From: an uncultured Blautia sp.
GTDB lineage: Bacteria > Bacillota > Clostridia > Lachnospirales > Lachnospiraceae
Length of the DNA stretch: 6,140 nucleotides
NCBI GenBank assembly: GCA_937900135.1
Contig: CALCDJ010000073.1
Span: 1 to 6,140 of the forward strand
Direction: 5' to 3'
This document shows positions 1-5,827 of the stretch, piece by piece. Numbering within the stretch: position 1 is the first letter of the stretch; the number at the start of each line of letters is the position of its first letter. Made by a program: the position numbers and the translations under genes. Under the pieces are notes generated by a model, which was not told where the DNA came from, searched no databases, and saw only the letters and a program-made list of their open reading frames with translations.

Positions 1-867
1 CAGAGTGATCCGGATCATCCGGTATCCGTAACATTTTCCGTAGGAGGAAGAAGCTACGAGGTGGGAGAGGTATATTATCCGTCCGGCGACAGTCAGCTGG
101 CTTGGATCCGCTGGACAACACCGGAGCAGCCTCAGACTATGACGATGACCGTCCGTGTGCGGGGCGGAGGAGGAACAAGTAAAGGAACTCTTCACATCAA
201 GGTTGTGGATCTGGATGAAAATCCACCGCCAGATCCCAATGCGGATGACCGGAATGACGGGTTTACAAGACCTTCGGTTCCTTCCAATGCAGAAGTAACC
301 TCTGCATCCTGGGGTGTGTGGAGGCCATGGTGGAGGGAATACTGGGTATGGCACAGCGGGGATGAGGATGATGACGGGTACTGGTGTGACCATGGCTGGT
401 GGGAGTTTGACCTGGACCGATACTCCGCAAGCCTGACTGCAGATATGAGAATTACAACCGATGAAAAGTCCCCTACCGCTACGGGAAGGACGATGAAATC
501 CGGTTATGGATTCCAGGAAAAGGTAACAACTCATGTCAGCACCAATCAGAGTTCTGCAGTGACATCTGCGCAGAATGCGGTGACTTATTTTCCGGAATTT
601 CAGTATGAGAGGTTTTGGAGGCTTTTGGAACGGATGAATGGCGGCTATGATATGACCCATGAGTTTAAGAAAAATGGTTACAGTACCTATGAGAGGAGAA
701 CGCATTTTACACCAATTTGGTATCCGGATGGAAGCTATACGCCATATACATGGTTGTTGGATTGCTGGACACCGGCTGGGATGCTTTCCATGAATCTGAC
801 CGATTCCATTACCATTGACGGAAACCTATGGAGTGACTGGCACATCGCACCGCAGAACCCAGAGTAG
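1..867 (+). CDS. ICE surface/secreted protein with Trp-rich C-terminal domain (5' end outside window)
   Basis: The frame is open from base 1, so the N-terminus is missing; 288 residues are visible. Residues 1-70 look like one beta-sandwich (CARDB/Ig-like) repeat, with alternating hydrophobic strands and a Gly-rich turn. A Pro/Asp-rich linker (about 71-95) follows, then a very Trp-rich stretch (about 103-135, with WGVWRPWWREYWVW and an acidic DEDDD run). The C-terminal part holds STNQSSAVTSAQNAVTYFPE and TPYTWLLDCWTPAGMLSMNL, which I recognise from memory as a conserved protein next to mating-pore genes in Tn1549-like elements. No catalytic motif is visible and the function is unknown; an extracellular or wall-exposed role is inferred from composition. 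A GTG at 61 has a GGAGGAAG about 10 nt upstream, but the repeat is continuous across it, so it is unlikely to be the start. The ICE-protein identity is fairly secure, the role is not. Confidence 0.8.
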   Translation, partial: QSDPDHPVSVTFSVGGRSYEVGEVYYPSGDSQLAWIRWTTPEQPQTMTMTVRVRGGGGTSKGTLHIKVVDLDENPPPDPNADDRNDGFTRPSVPSNAEVTSASWGVWRPWWREYWVWHSGDEDDDGYWCDHGWWEFDLDRYSASLTADMRITTDEKSPTATGRTMKSGYGFQEKVTTHVSTNQSSAVTSAQNAVTYFPEFQYERFWRLLERMNGGYDMTHEFKKNGYSTYERRTHFTPIWYPDGSYTPYTWLLDCWTPAGMLSMNLTDSITIDGNLWSDWHIAPQNPE

Positions 868-913
868 GGGGAGTTTTTGCAGGAAATTACACAGGAATAG
901 GAGGAACATTTTA

Positions 914-1249
914 ATGAAAACAAAGAAAATCATAACATCTGTTTGTACAGCCGCAGTTTTCGCAAGCCTAATCTGTATGCCGGCATATGCGGCTTCCGGG
1001 GACGTGGCCGGGGCGATTGAGGGAACCTGGCAGACGGCATCCCAACAGATCAAAACAGTTGTCGATCATGTTGTATTTCCAGCCATAGATCTGATCCTTG
1101 CCGTGTTCTTTTTTGGAAAACTGGGAACGGCATACTTTGATTATCGGAAACATGGGCAGTTTGAATGGGCAGCACCGGCAATTCTGTTTGCCTGTCTGGT
1201 ATTTACACTGACTGCACCGCTTTATATCTGGCAGATTCTTGGAATTTAG
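914..1249 (+). CDS. DUF3852-like small membrane protein with signal peptide, T4SS-associated
   Basis: This 111-residue protein starts at ATG 914 behind AGGAGG (899-904). The frame is open further upstream to 815, but that extension overlaps the previous gene and lacks protein character, so 914 is preferred. Residues 1-26 form a classical Sec signal: MKTKK, a hydrophobic core, then PAYA with probable cleavage after Ala26. Two further hydrophobic segments follow (about 50-72 and 86-108), separated by a charged hinge (YFDYRKHGQFEW). Size and layout match the uncharacterised DUF3852 proteins of Clostridial ICEs and resemble VirB2/TrbC pilins and Maff2-type proteins; a pilin- or channel-like role is inference. 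The stop codon overlaps the next gene's Shine-Dalgarno (tAGGAGG), implying coupled translation. Confidence 0.82.
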   Translation: MKTKKIITSVCTAAVFASLICMPAYAASGDVAGAIEGTWQTASQQIKTVVDHVVFPAIDLILAVFFFGKLGTAYFDYRKHGQFEWAAPAILFACLVFTLTAPLYIWQILGI

Positions 1250-1259
1250 GAGGTATATC

Positions 1260-2279
1260 ATGGGATGTTGGGGAATTACTGCGTTTGAGTCCGATGCTGG
1301 ACTAGATGCCATCAGTCTCATACGGAAACATCTTCCGGAACAAGGGGATGTAGAACTCCGGCAGATGCTTGCCTGGCTGAAGGCAGATTCTTGGAATGCC
1401 CCTCCGGAAGTGTCAGAAGGGGTGTCTCATACAAGCCCAATGGCAGTGGCAGAACTAATTGTAAAATTCCAGGAGAAGGATTTTTCTGCACTGGATGGAA
1501 TCAGGGGGGATAAGAAGTTTTCCTCCCTGTCTTCTTTTACAGCATCGAAAGAATCCCTTCAGTGGGTAAGGGAATATCTGTCGGAAACTCTTTTTTACAG
1601 CCGTAAATGTGCAAAAGAGCAGGAGAAGTCGGGAGTTTTGTGGGGCGGCTGGTTTCAGGAACGGGATTGGAAGCACTGGCAGGCGCATATGGAAAAACTG
1701 ATTGGAAGGATGGATGAACTGCTTACAAGAGAGGGAGAAACAGTTGCATTATGGACAGGAAGCATTTGCCAGAAGGTGGAACCGGGAAAAATGGCAGGAA
1801 AGAAAGAAGGGGAAGAACGTGAGAACCCACATAGGTCGGAGGAGGAAAGCATGACATTTTTTGAAAGGGAACTAAAAAAAATGTTTGGAACGGGAGCGAG
1901 CTTTTCAGAACCAAGGTTTGTCGGGAATTGTTGTTATGGAAGGCTGACGGATCAGATCCGTGTCAAAATCAACTTTCAGACAGGCATGGTTGCGGATCAT
2001 TATGACCGATTGAAAGTGACCCTTTTAAATCGGAATGAAGGAACGATCGACAGCATGGTTGTGAAATTTGGAGATGTGTTAGGTCTGAAAAAAACGACGA
2101 ATCCCAACTTTCGCGATGGGGTAAATCCCCATATCTGGTCCTATGGAAAGGAGATCGGCTGGTATGTATATCAGCCCGGAAAAGAGGATTATAAAGTACT
2201 CAGTGAAGCGGTAAAGACCTATCTGCAAGTGTTTCAGGAACCGGAGGAAGCTATGCAAATGGGACAGAAGATGTGTTAA
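1260..2279 (+). CDS. DUF4259-like domain fused to an ICE-specific C-terminal domain
   Basis: This 339-residue protein starts at ATG 1260, 6 nt after AGGAGG (1248-1253); the in-frame TTG at 1239 lies inside the preceding gene and is rejected. Residues 1 to about 165 begin MGCWGITAFESDAGLD, the signature opening of DUF4259 proteins (typically MGxWGxxAFxxDxA), and are mostly helical. A charged Lys/Glu linker (about 170-197) leads to a second domain (198-339) opening MTFFERELKKMFG and containing ADHYDRLKVTLLNR, NPNFRDGVNPHIW and an aromatic GWYVYQP segment. I recognise this second part as a protein that usually stands alone in Tn1549-like elements. Its start codon and a strong Shine-Dalgarno are still present inside the gene (ATG 1851). 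Neither domain has a known function. No membrane segment or signal peptide is seen, so it should be cytoplasmic. Confidence 0.82.
   Translation: MGCWGITAFESDAGLDAISLIRKHLPEQGDVELRQMLAWLKADSWNAPPEVSEGVSHTSPMAVAELIVKFQEKDFSALDGIRGDKKFSSLSSFTASKESLQWVREYLSETLFYSRKCAKEQEKSGVLWGGWFQERDWKHWQAHMEKLIGRMDELLTREGETVALWTGSICQKVEPGKMAGKKEGEERENPHRSEEESMTFFERELKKMFGTGASFSEPRFVGNCCYGRLTDQIRVKINFQTGMVADHYDRLKVTLLNRNEGTIDSMVVKFGDVLGLKKTTNPNFRDGVNPHIWSYGKEIGWYVYQPGKEDYKVLSEAVKTYLQVFQEPEEAMQMGQKMC
1838..1848 (+). promoter_or_regulatory. Internal ribosome binding site for an in-frame restart at ATG 1851
   Basis: GGAGGAGGAAA lies 2-12 nt upstream of ATG 1851, in frame with the surrounding 339-residue gene. Initiation here would give a 142-residue product equal to the whole second domain (MTFFERELKK onward). 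The spacing (5 or 8 nt, depending on which GGAGG pairs) is near optimal. The charged linker before it is also the natural domain boundary. Confidence 0.6.
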
Positions 2280-2280
2280 G

Positions 2281-2289
2281 GGGAGGTGG
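2281..2289 (+). promoter_or_regulatory. Ribosome binding site deciding a TTG start (TrbL-like gene)
   Basis: GGGAGGTGG, close to the perfect anti-16S complement, sits just after the previous stop and about 7-10 nt before TTG 2297. No in-frame ATG occurs before residue 32, which would remove the N-terminal amphipathic region, so TTG is the preferred start. Confidence 0.7.
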
Positions 2290-2296
2290 TTAAAAC

Positions 2297-3199
2297 TTGT
2301 TTATCTGGGATTTTGTTGCAGACACGGTTCTGGGACAGATCATTGACTGGCTGTATGGTCAGATTGTTGGATTTCTGGGGGATTTTTTCATGCAGATGGG
2401 AAGCATGGGGGCTGAACTGTTCGAAATGAGCTGGGTACAGTCTGTTGTGCTTCTTTTTTATTATCTGGCATGGGCACTTTATGTGACGGGAATCGTAGTG
2501 GCAGCCTTTGAATGCGGAATTGAATATCAGAATGGCAGGGGAAGCATACGCGATACTGCCCTGAATGTAATCAAGGGATTCCTGGCAGCCAGCCTGTTTA
2601 CGACTGTTCCAGTGGAGCTTTATAAGCTCAGTATTTCACTTCAGGGGAGTTTTACAGCTGGTATTACAGGATTGGGAGAAGATATTGGGACAGTTGCGGC
2701 AGGGATTGTGCAGTCTCTTCAGGATGCTGCTACCTGGCAAGAAGCTGCTATATCTGGAGTTTTTGGTGGAATCGGAAGTATCAGCAGCCCGATTTTTATG
2801 ATCTTTCTCTTGATCCTCATGGGTTATGCGGTAATCAAAGTGTTCTTTGCGAACTTAAAACGGGGCGGGATCCTTCTGATCCAGATTGCAGTAGGGAGCC
2901 TTTATTTATTCAGTGTGCCAAGGGGATATATTGATGGATTTGTTGGCTGGTGCAAGCAGGTAATCGGTCTGTGCCTGACCGCATTTTTACAGGCGACGGT
3001 CCTGATCGCAGGTCTGATGGTCGTTAAGGATCAGGCACTGCTTGGTCTGGGACTTATGTTATCGGCAGGTGAGATTCCGCGGATTGCGGGGCAGTTTGGG
3101 TTGGAAACGGGAACCAAAGCAAATGTGATGGGAGCAGTCTATGCAGCGCAGGGAGCTATGAACCTAACAAGGACGGTTGTGCAAGTGGTTTCTAAGTAG
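2297..3199 (+). CDS. TrbL/VirB6-like conjugal transfer membrane protein
   Basis: This 300-residue polytopic protein is very probably the inner-membrane channel subunit of the mating apparatus (TrbL/VirB6 class, as in Tn1549-like ICEs). An amphipathic N-terminal region (about 1-44) precedes hydrophobic segments at about 47-71, 89-108, 164-185, 190-207 and 221-243, plus a weaker one near 247-257. A Gly/Ala/Ser-rich loop (about 120-163) separates the first pair from the rest, and LKRGG at 187-191 forms a positive cytoplasmic-type turn. The C-terminal EIPRIAGQFGLETG followed by an Ala/Gly-rich helix is characteristic of these Firmicute TrbL-like proteins, which end in a soluble tail. Start is TTG 2297. 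It lies 17 nt after the preceding stop and 15 nt before the next gene, consistent with one transcript. Family call is confident; topology is estimated by eye. Confidence 0.87.
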   Translation: MFIWDFVADTVLGQIIDWLYGQIVGFLGDFFMQMGSMGAELFEMSWVQSVVLLFYYLAWALYVTGIVVAAFECGIEYQNGRGSIRDTALNVIKGFLAASLFTTVPVELYKLSISLQGSFTAGITGLGEDIGTVAAGIVQSLQDAATWQEAAISGVFGGIGSISSPIFMIFLLILMGYAVIKVFFANLKRGGILLIQIAVGSLYLFSVPRGYIDGFVGWCKQVIGLCLTAFLQATVLIAGLMVVKDQALLGLGLMLSAGEIPRIAGQFGLETGTKANVMGAVYAAQGAMNLTRTVVQVVSK

Positions 3200-3214
3200 A
3201 GAGGACGGTGAAGG

Positions 3215-3589
3215 ATGGAACGCAACAAACTGGTGTATATTGCATCTCCGTATTCTGGAGATGTTGAGCGGAATGTAGCATTTGCAAAGGCAGCCTGTCG
3301 TTATGCCATGAACCAGGGGGTTACGCCAATTGCCTCCCATCTGCTATATCCGCAGATGCTGGATGATGGAGTCCCAGAAGAGAGGAAGCTGGGAACAGAT
3401 ATGGGGCTTCGGATTTTGAAGGTGTGTGAGGAAGTCTGGGTGTGTGGAAGTGAACTGTCTTCAGGAATGGAGCAGGAAATCCGTGCAGCAAGGCAGCTTC
3501 AGATTCCGCTTAGACGGGTCAGCGAACAGGAGATTGGATGGGAACTATGTGAAGTACCGATACAAAAGGGAATGGAGATGGGCGGATGA
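3215..3589 (+). CDS. DUF4406/DUF7768 nucleoside 2-deoxyribosyltransferase-like protein
   Basis: This 124-residue cytoplasmic protein has the hallmarks of the DUF4406/DUF7768 branch of the nucleoside 2-deoxyribosyltransferase-like fold. It opens with strand YIASPYSG (8-15), followed by an Asn-containing helix (ERNVAFAKAACRYA), the GVTPIASHLLYPQ strand-loop (35-47), and SSGMEQEI (82-89), where E88 (or E86) matches the position of the catalytic Glu in deoxyribosyltransferases. Characterised relatives cleave or transfer the N-glycosidic bond of nucleosides, but members of this subfamily in mobile elements are not functionally established. The ATG at 3215 follows GAGG (3201-3204) by 10 nt. Its stop overlaps the methyltransferase start in ATGA, so the two are probably translated together. 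A role in supplying or modifying nucleotides alongside DNA methylation is speculation. Confidence 0.8.
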   Translation: MERNKLVYIASPYSGDVERNVAFAKAACRYAMNQGVTPIASHLLYPQMLDDGVPEERKLGTDMGLRILKVCEEVWVCGSELSSGMEQEIRAARQLQIPLRRVSEQEIGWELCEVPIQKGMEMGG

Positions 3590-5310
3590 TGACACTGGGG
3601 AGCCTGTTTGACGGGATTGGAGGATTCCCTTTGGCGGCAGTTCACTGTGGAGGTGTGCCGGTATGGGCCAGTGAGATAGAACCGTTTCCCATGAGGGTAA
3701 CCAAACTTCGGTTTCCAGATATGATCCATGTAGGGGACATTACAAAACTGGATGGAGCAAAATTGCCGCCTGTGGATGTAATCTGCGGAGGCAGCCCCTG
3801 TCAGGATTTGTCAGTAGCCGGATTACGGAAAGGATTGGCAGGGGAGCGCTCCGGTCTGTTTATGGACCAGGTACGCATAGTAAAGGAGATGAGAGCAGAG
3901 GATGAAAGACGAGGGGTATCAGATGACTTTATTCGACCTCGATACCTCGTTTGGGAAAATGTCCCTGGAGCATTCAGCTCCGCAAATGGAGAAGATTTCC
4001 GGGCGGTCATCGAGGAGATTGTCCATATCAAGGACAGTACCTGTCATGTGCCTCGACCTGACACCGGGCGCTGGGAATCTGCTGGGGCTGCCATTTTGGG
4101 AGATCAATTCAGCCTGGCTTGGAGAGTCTTGGATGCTCAATACTGGGGAGTCGCCCAGCGCCGCCGTAGAATCTTCCTTGTCGCAGATTTTGGAGGACTC
4201 ACCGCACCAAAGATATTATTTGAGCAGGAACGCCTGCTTGGGGATCCTGCGGAGGGCCAAGGTCAGGGGAAAGGAGTTACCACCGCAGCTGGAAACAGCT
4301 CTGCGGATTCAGGCGGGAGTAGAGTAGCAGAGGAAAAACAGGTGGATATTTTTGCGTTTCATATTAATCAGAGGGAAGAAACGATCAACCTCAACGGAAT
4401 ATCCGGAGCTTTGATGGCAACGACCAATATGCAGATGCAGATCTTTGTGGCAGAGGGGATGAGGAAGTTTGAAAGTGCAGAAAAAGAAGAAGAGTGTCTG
4501 TGCCTCAATGACCAAGGAGGAGAGCGTATGGATGTTTCGGTCGATGTAACAGCAACCTTGCGGGCAGGGATGAGTGGTCATCCGCCTCTGGTGATGGGCA
4601 TCCAGCAGGGGAGTGCTGGGACAGAGGAAACTCCGGATCCAGCTCTTACAGAGGAGGCAGAAACCGGCGGGAACAATCAGCAGATTCTGTTTGAGAATCA
4701 CGGGATTGATGCCAGATATACAGGTCCGCATGAGGTGGCCCCTACCATGTCAGCCCGGTATGGAACAGGAGGAAACAATGTCCCACTGGTCTCAGATATG
4801 CCGGAGAGTTATTGTATTGCCGGAAATATCATTGATCGGGAAGTACAAAATGGAGGAAATGGTCTGGGATGCCAGCCGGATATTTCCTATACTCTTACGA
4901 GCGCAGACCGTCATGCAGTGTTCAGCCGCCAGAGAAGTGATGAATTTCTGCAAAATCGGGTAACAGCGACTCAGAGCGCCAGACAGCATAAGGATGCTAC
5001 GGATCTGGTGTGTGAGCCGTATCAGAATACGGTAGGAACCATTGGATATACAGATCATAAGGGGATTAATAATCAATATGTCAGCGAAGATAAATGTATT
5101 GTTGAGAACCGGAAACTGATCCGGAGGCTGACGCCTTTGGAGTGTGAACGGTTGCAGGGTTTTCCGGATCACTGGACAGATATCCCTGGTGCCTCGGACA
5201 GTGCCCGTTACAAAGCTCTTGGAAATAGCGTAGCGATACCGTGTGTGGATTTTGTTCTCCGTGGTATCGCTTATTTTTTGCGGAAGATGAAGGAGGAGAA
5301 AGAACCATAA
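3586..5310 (+). CDS. DNA (cytosine-5-)-methyltransferase with repeat-rich target-recognition region
   Basis: This 574-residue protein transfers methyl from S-adenosylmethionine to C5 of cytosine in DNA. All core motifs are present: I (SLFDGIGGF, 6-14), IV with the catalytic Cys72 (GGSPCQDLS, 68-76), VI (ENVPG, 124-128), VIII (QRRRRIF, 191-197), IX (RLTPLECERLQGFP, 514-527) and X (YKALGNSVAIPC, 542-553). The region between VIII and IX is about 315 residues, very long for the family. Residues 253-508 are degenerate repeats of the type DVTATLRA..GHPPLV, EVAPTMSARYGTGGNNVPLV and DISYTLTSADRHAVF. Such repeats occur in phage and ICE methyltransferases, but the recognised site cannot be read from sequence. 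Start is ATG 3586 (or the adjacent ATG 3589), coupled to the upstream gene by the ATGA overlap. No cognate restriction enzyme gene is in the window, so it may be an orphan (protective or epigenetic) enzyme. Bases 3923-4327 also carry a second reading frame. Confidence 0.93.
   Translation: MMTLGSLFDGIGGFPLAAVHCGGVPVWASEIEPFPMRVTKLRFPDMIHVGDITKLDGAKLPPVDVICGGSPCQDLSVAGLRKGLAGERSGLFMDQVRIVKEMRAEDERRGVSDDFIRPRYLVWENVPGAFSSANGEDFRAVIEEIVHIKDSTCHVPRPDTGRWESAGAAILGDQFSLAWRVLDAQYWGVAQRRRRIFLVADFGGLTAPKILFEQERLLGDPAEGQGQGKGVTTAAGNSSADSGGSRVAEEKQVDIFAFHINQREETINLNGISGALMATTNMQMQIFVAEGMRKFESAEKEEECLCLNDQGGERMDVSVDVTATLRAGMSGHPPLVMGIQQGSAGTEETPDPALTEEAETGGNNQQILFENHGIDARYTGPHEVAPTMSARYGTGGNNVPLVSDMPESYCIAGNIIDREVQNGGNGLGCQPDISYTLTSADRHAVFSRQRSDEFLQNRVTATQSARQHKDATDLVCEPYQNTVGTIGYTDHKGINNQYVSEDKCIVENRKLIRRLTPLECERLQGFPDHWTDIPGASDSARYKALGNSVAIPCVDFVLRGIAYFLRKMKEEKEP
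3923..4327 (+). CDS. Overlapping +1-frame gene inside the methyltransferase (phage/ICE family, YYLS...RRA..RGKELP)
   Basis: This 134-residue frame lies wholly inside the methyltransferase gene, shifted +1. ATG 3923 is preceded at 6 nt by GAGGGG (3911-3916); an in-frame ATG at 3902 would add 7 residues but has a poorer site. The N-terminal half is Ser/Arg/Lys-rich and low in pattern. The C-terminal half looks like a real domain: LNTGESPSAAVESSLSQIL (72-90), then YYLSRNACLGILRRAKVRGK (98-117) and ELPPQLETALRIQ, with amphipathic helix periodicity. I recognise this C-terminal signature from memory as a small uncharacterised protein found, in overlapping or separate form, in Firmicute prophages and ICEs. 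It covers methyltransferase motifs VI to VIII and stops just before that enzyme's repeats begin. Function unknown. The alternative is a conserved-looking shadow produced by strong constraint on the methyltransferase; I favour a real product, moderately. Confidence 0.5.
   Translation: MTLFDLDTSFGKMSLEHSAPQMEKISGRSSRRLSISRTVPVMCLDLTPGAGNLLGLPFWEINSAWLGESWMLNTGESPSAAVESSLSQILEDSPHQRYYLSRNACLGILRRAKVRGKELPPQLETALRIQAGVE
4341..5109 (+). repeat. Degenerate protein-level repeats in the methyltransferase (codons for residues about 253-508)
   Basis: About six or seven diverged units of roughly 25-40 residues can be aligned by eye. Each has a hydrophobic strand, a Gly/Asn/Asp-rich loop, then a T-hydrophobic-x-A/S-x-R/D pattern and a short LV/VF-type strand. 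Clear examples are residues 302-336 (ending GHPPLV), 367-402 (ending GGNNVPLV), 408-446 (ending SADRHAVF) and 479-506 (ending DKCIV). Less regular units lie at 253-288, 339-368 and 450-476. The units are too diverged to be obvious in the DNA. They occupy the place of the target-recognition domain. Confidence 0.6.
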
Positions 5311-5420
5311 GATTGGTAGTTCTGCTTCCGTTTTCAGGCAATCTTTGTTGGGTATCGTCATAGCTATCTCATCTCTTTATGGATATACTTGGCTTGTAAA
5401 AACGAGGAAAGGAGAGTCAA
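5311..5420 (+). other. 110-nt intergenic gap, possible promoter or module boundary
   Basis: This is the longest gap in an otherwise tightly packed operon. It is AT-richer than its flanks towards its 3' part. TATACT at 5385-5390 could serve as a -10 box, but no convincing -35 hexamer lies 16-18 nt upstream. The next gene's ribosome binding site (AAAGGAG, 5408-5414) closes the region. No strong terminator follows the methyltransferase stop. I see no small gene or RNA here. Confidence 0.3.
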
Positions 5421-5771
5421 ATGGAAGAGCGTAAGAAAAATTTATGCGCCATGATTCCAGAATCCCTGCATAAGAAAGTGCGGGAAGAACAGGAAGAATG
5501 GGGAATCAAGCTGAACGAGTATATGGAACGGATTCTAAAAGACCACTTTGAGAAGGGAGAAAGAGAGATGGCAAACGGAACCAGGACACTGGCATTTCAG
5601 GTATCAGAGGAGTTTTTTCAGAGGTTAAAAAAATACCTCAAAAAGACAGGACAGAGCCAGAAAGAATTTGTGATCGGACTGATTGAAGATGTACTTTCGC
5701 AGGAAGAACATGTAGTATCTGGAGAGATGCAGGAGACAGAGGGAAAGGCAGAACTTGAGGAAACTGAATAA
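5421..5771 (+). CDS. Small protein with two tandem ribbon-helix-helix-like units
   Basis: This 116-residue protein starts at ATG 5421, 6 nt after AAAGGAG. Two similar halves are visible. Residues 5-45 (KKNLCAMIPESLHKKVREEQ onward) and 54-94 (TRTLAFQVSEEFFQRLKKYL onward) each show a short strand, a Pro or Val plus Ser/Glu cap, and two helices with a turn (GIKLNEYMERIL; GQSQKEFVIGLIEDVL). This is the arrangement of Arc/CopG/MetJ-type ribbon-helix-helix proteins, which bind DNA as strand-paired dimers. A duplicated unit could form the fold within one chain. The C-terminal tail (95-116) is acidic and probably disordered. Related proteins sit just upstream of the prgI-like gene in Tn1549-type ICEs, sometimes misleadingly named translation initiation factor. 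A DNA-binding or regulatory role is inferred. ATG 5568 between the halves has its own AAGGGAGA. Confidence 0.75.
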   Translation: MEERKKNLCAMIPESLHKKVREEQEEWGIKLNEYMERILKDHFEKGEREMANGTRTLAFQVSEEFFQRLKKYLKKTGQSQKEFVIGLIEDVLSQEEHVVSGEMQETEGKAELEETE

Positions 5772-5788
5772 GAGGAAGGATCGAACAT

Positions 5789-5819
5789 ACCGCCGGCAGA
5801 GCTTCATCATGCCGGCGGT
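5789..5819 (+). terminator. Strong hairpin, candidate intrinsic terminator or attenuator before the prgI-like gene
   Basis: A perfect 10-bp inverted repeat (ACCGCCGGCA, 5789-5798; TGCCGGCGGT, 5810-5819) closes an 11-nt loop and is followed by TTATTATTT. The GC-rich stem plus T-rich tail suits Rho-independent termination on the + strand. The tail is broken by A residues and the next ribosome binding site starts 9 nt after the stem, so partial read-through or mRNA stabilisation are equally possible. Confidence 0.6.
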
Positions 5820-5827
5820 TATTATTT

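Noticed and set aside
61..867. Complete gene starting at GTG 61
   Set aside because: The frame continues upstream to base 1 and the beta-sandwich-like repeat spans the GTG, so the gene almost certainly begins outside the window despite a GGAGGAAG near position 43-50.
815..913. N-terminal extension of the DUF3852-like protein from ATG 815
   Set aside because: It would overlap the previous gene, precede a classical signal peptide, and ignore the AGGAGG placed for ATG 914.
4309..4731. Antisense open frame (140 codons) opposite the methyltransferase repeats
   Set aside because: It is His/Cys/Leu-rich with no domain character, and no promoter or ribosome binding site is visible; treated as a shadow.
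4613..4963. Second +-strand frame (116 codons) inside the methyltransferase repeat region
   Set aside because: Unlike the 3923-4327 frame it shows no recognisable family signature, no good Shine-Dalgarno and an irregular Arg/Gln/Cys-rich composition; probably a shadow of the repeats.
4792..5361. Long antisense open frame (189 codons) on the - strand opposite the methyltransferase C-terminus
   Set aside because: It lies opposite well-supported coding sequence including motifs IX and X, has no convincing ribosome binding site or domain pattern, and its composition reads as a reverse-complement shadow.
5340..5395. Sigma-A promoter in the gap after the methyltransferase
   Set aside because: TATACT could be a -10 box but no -35-like hexamer is at the right distance and no extended -10 is present, so it is reported only as an intergenic region.
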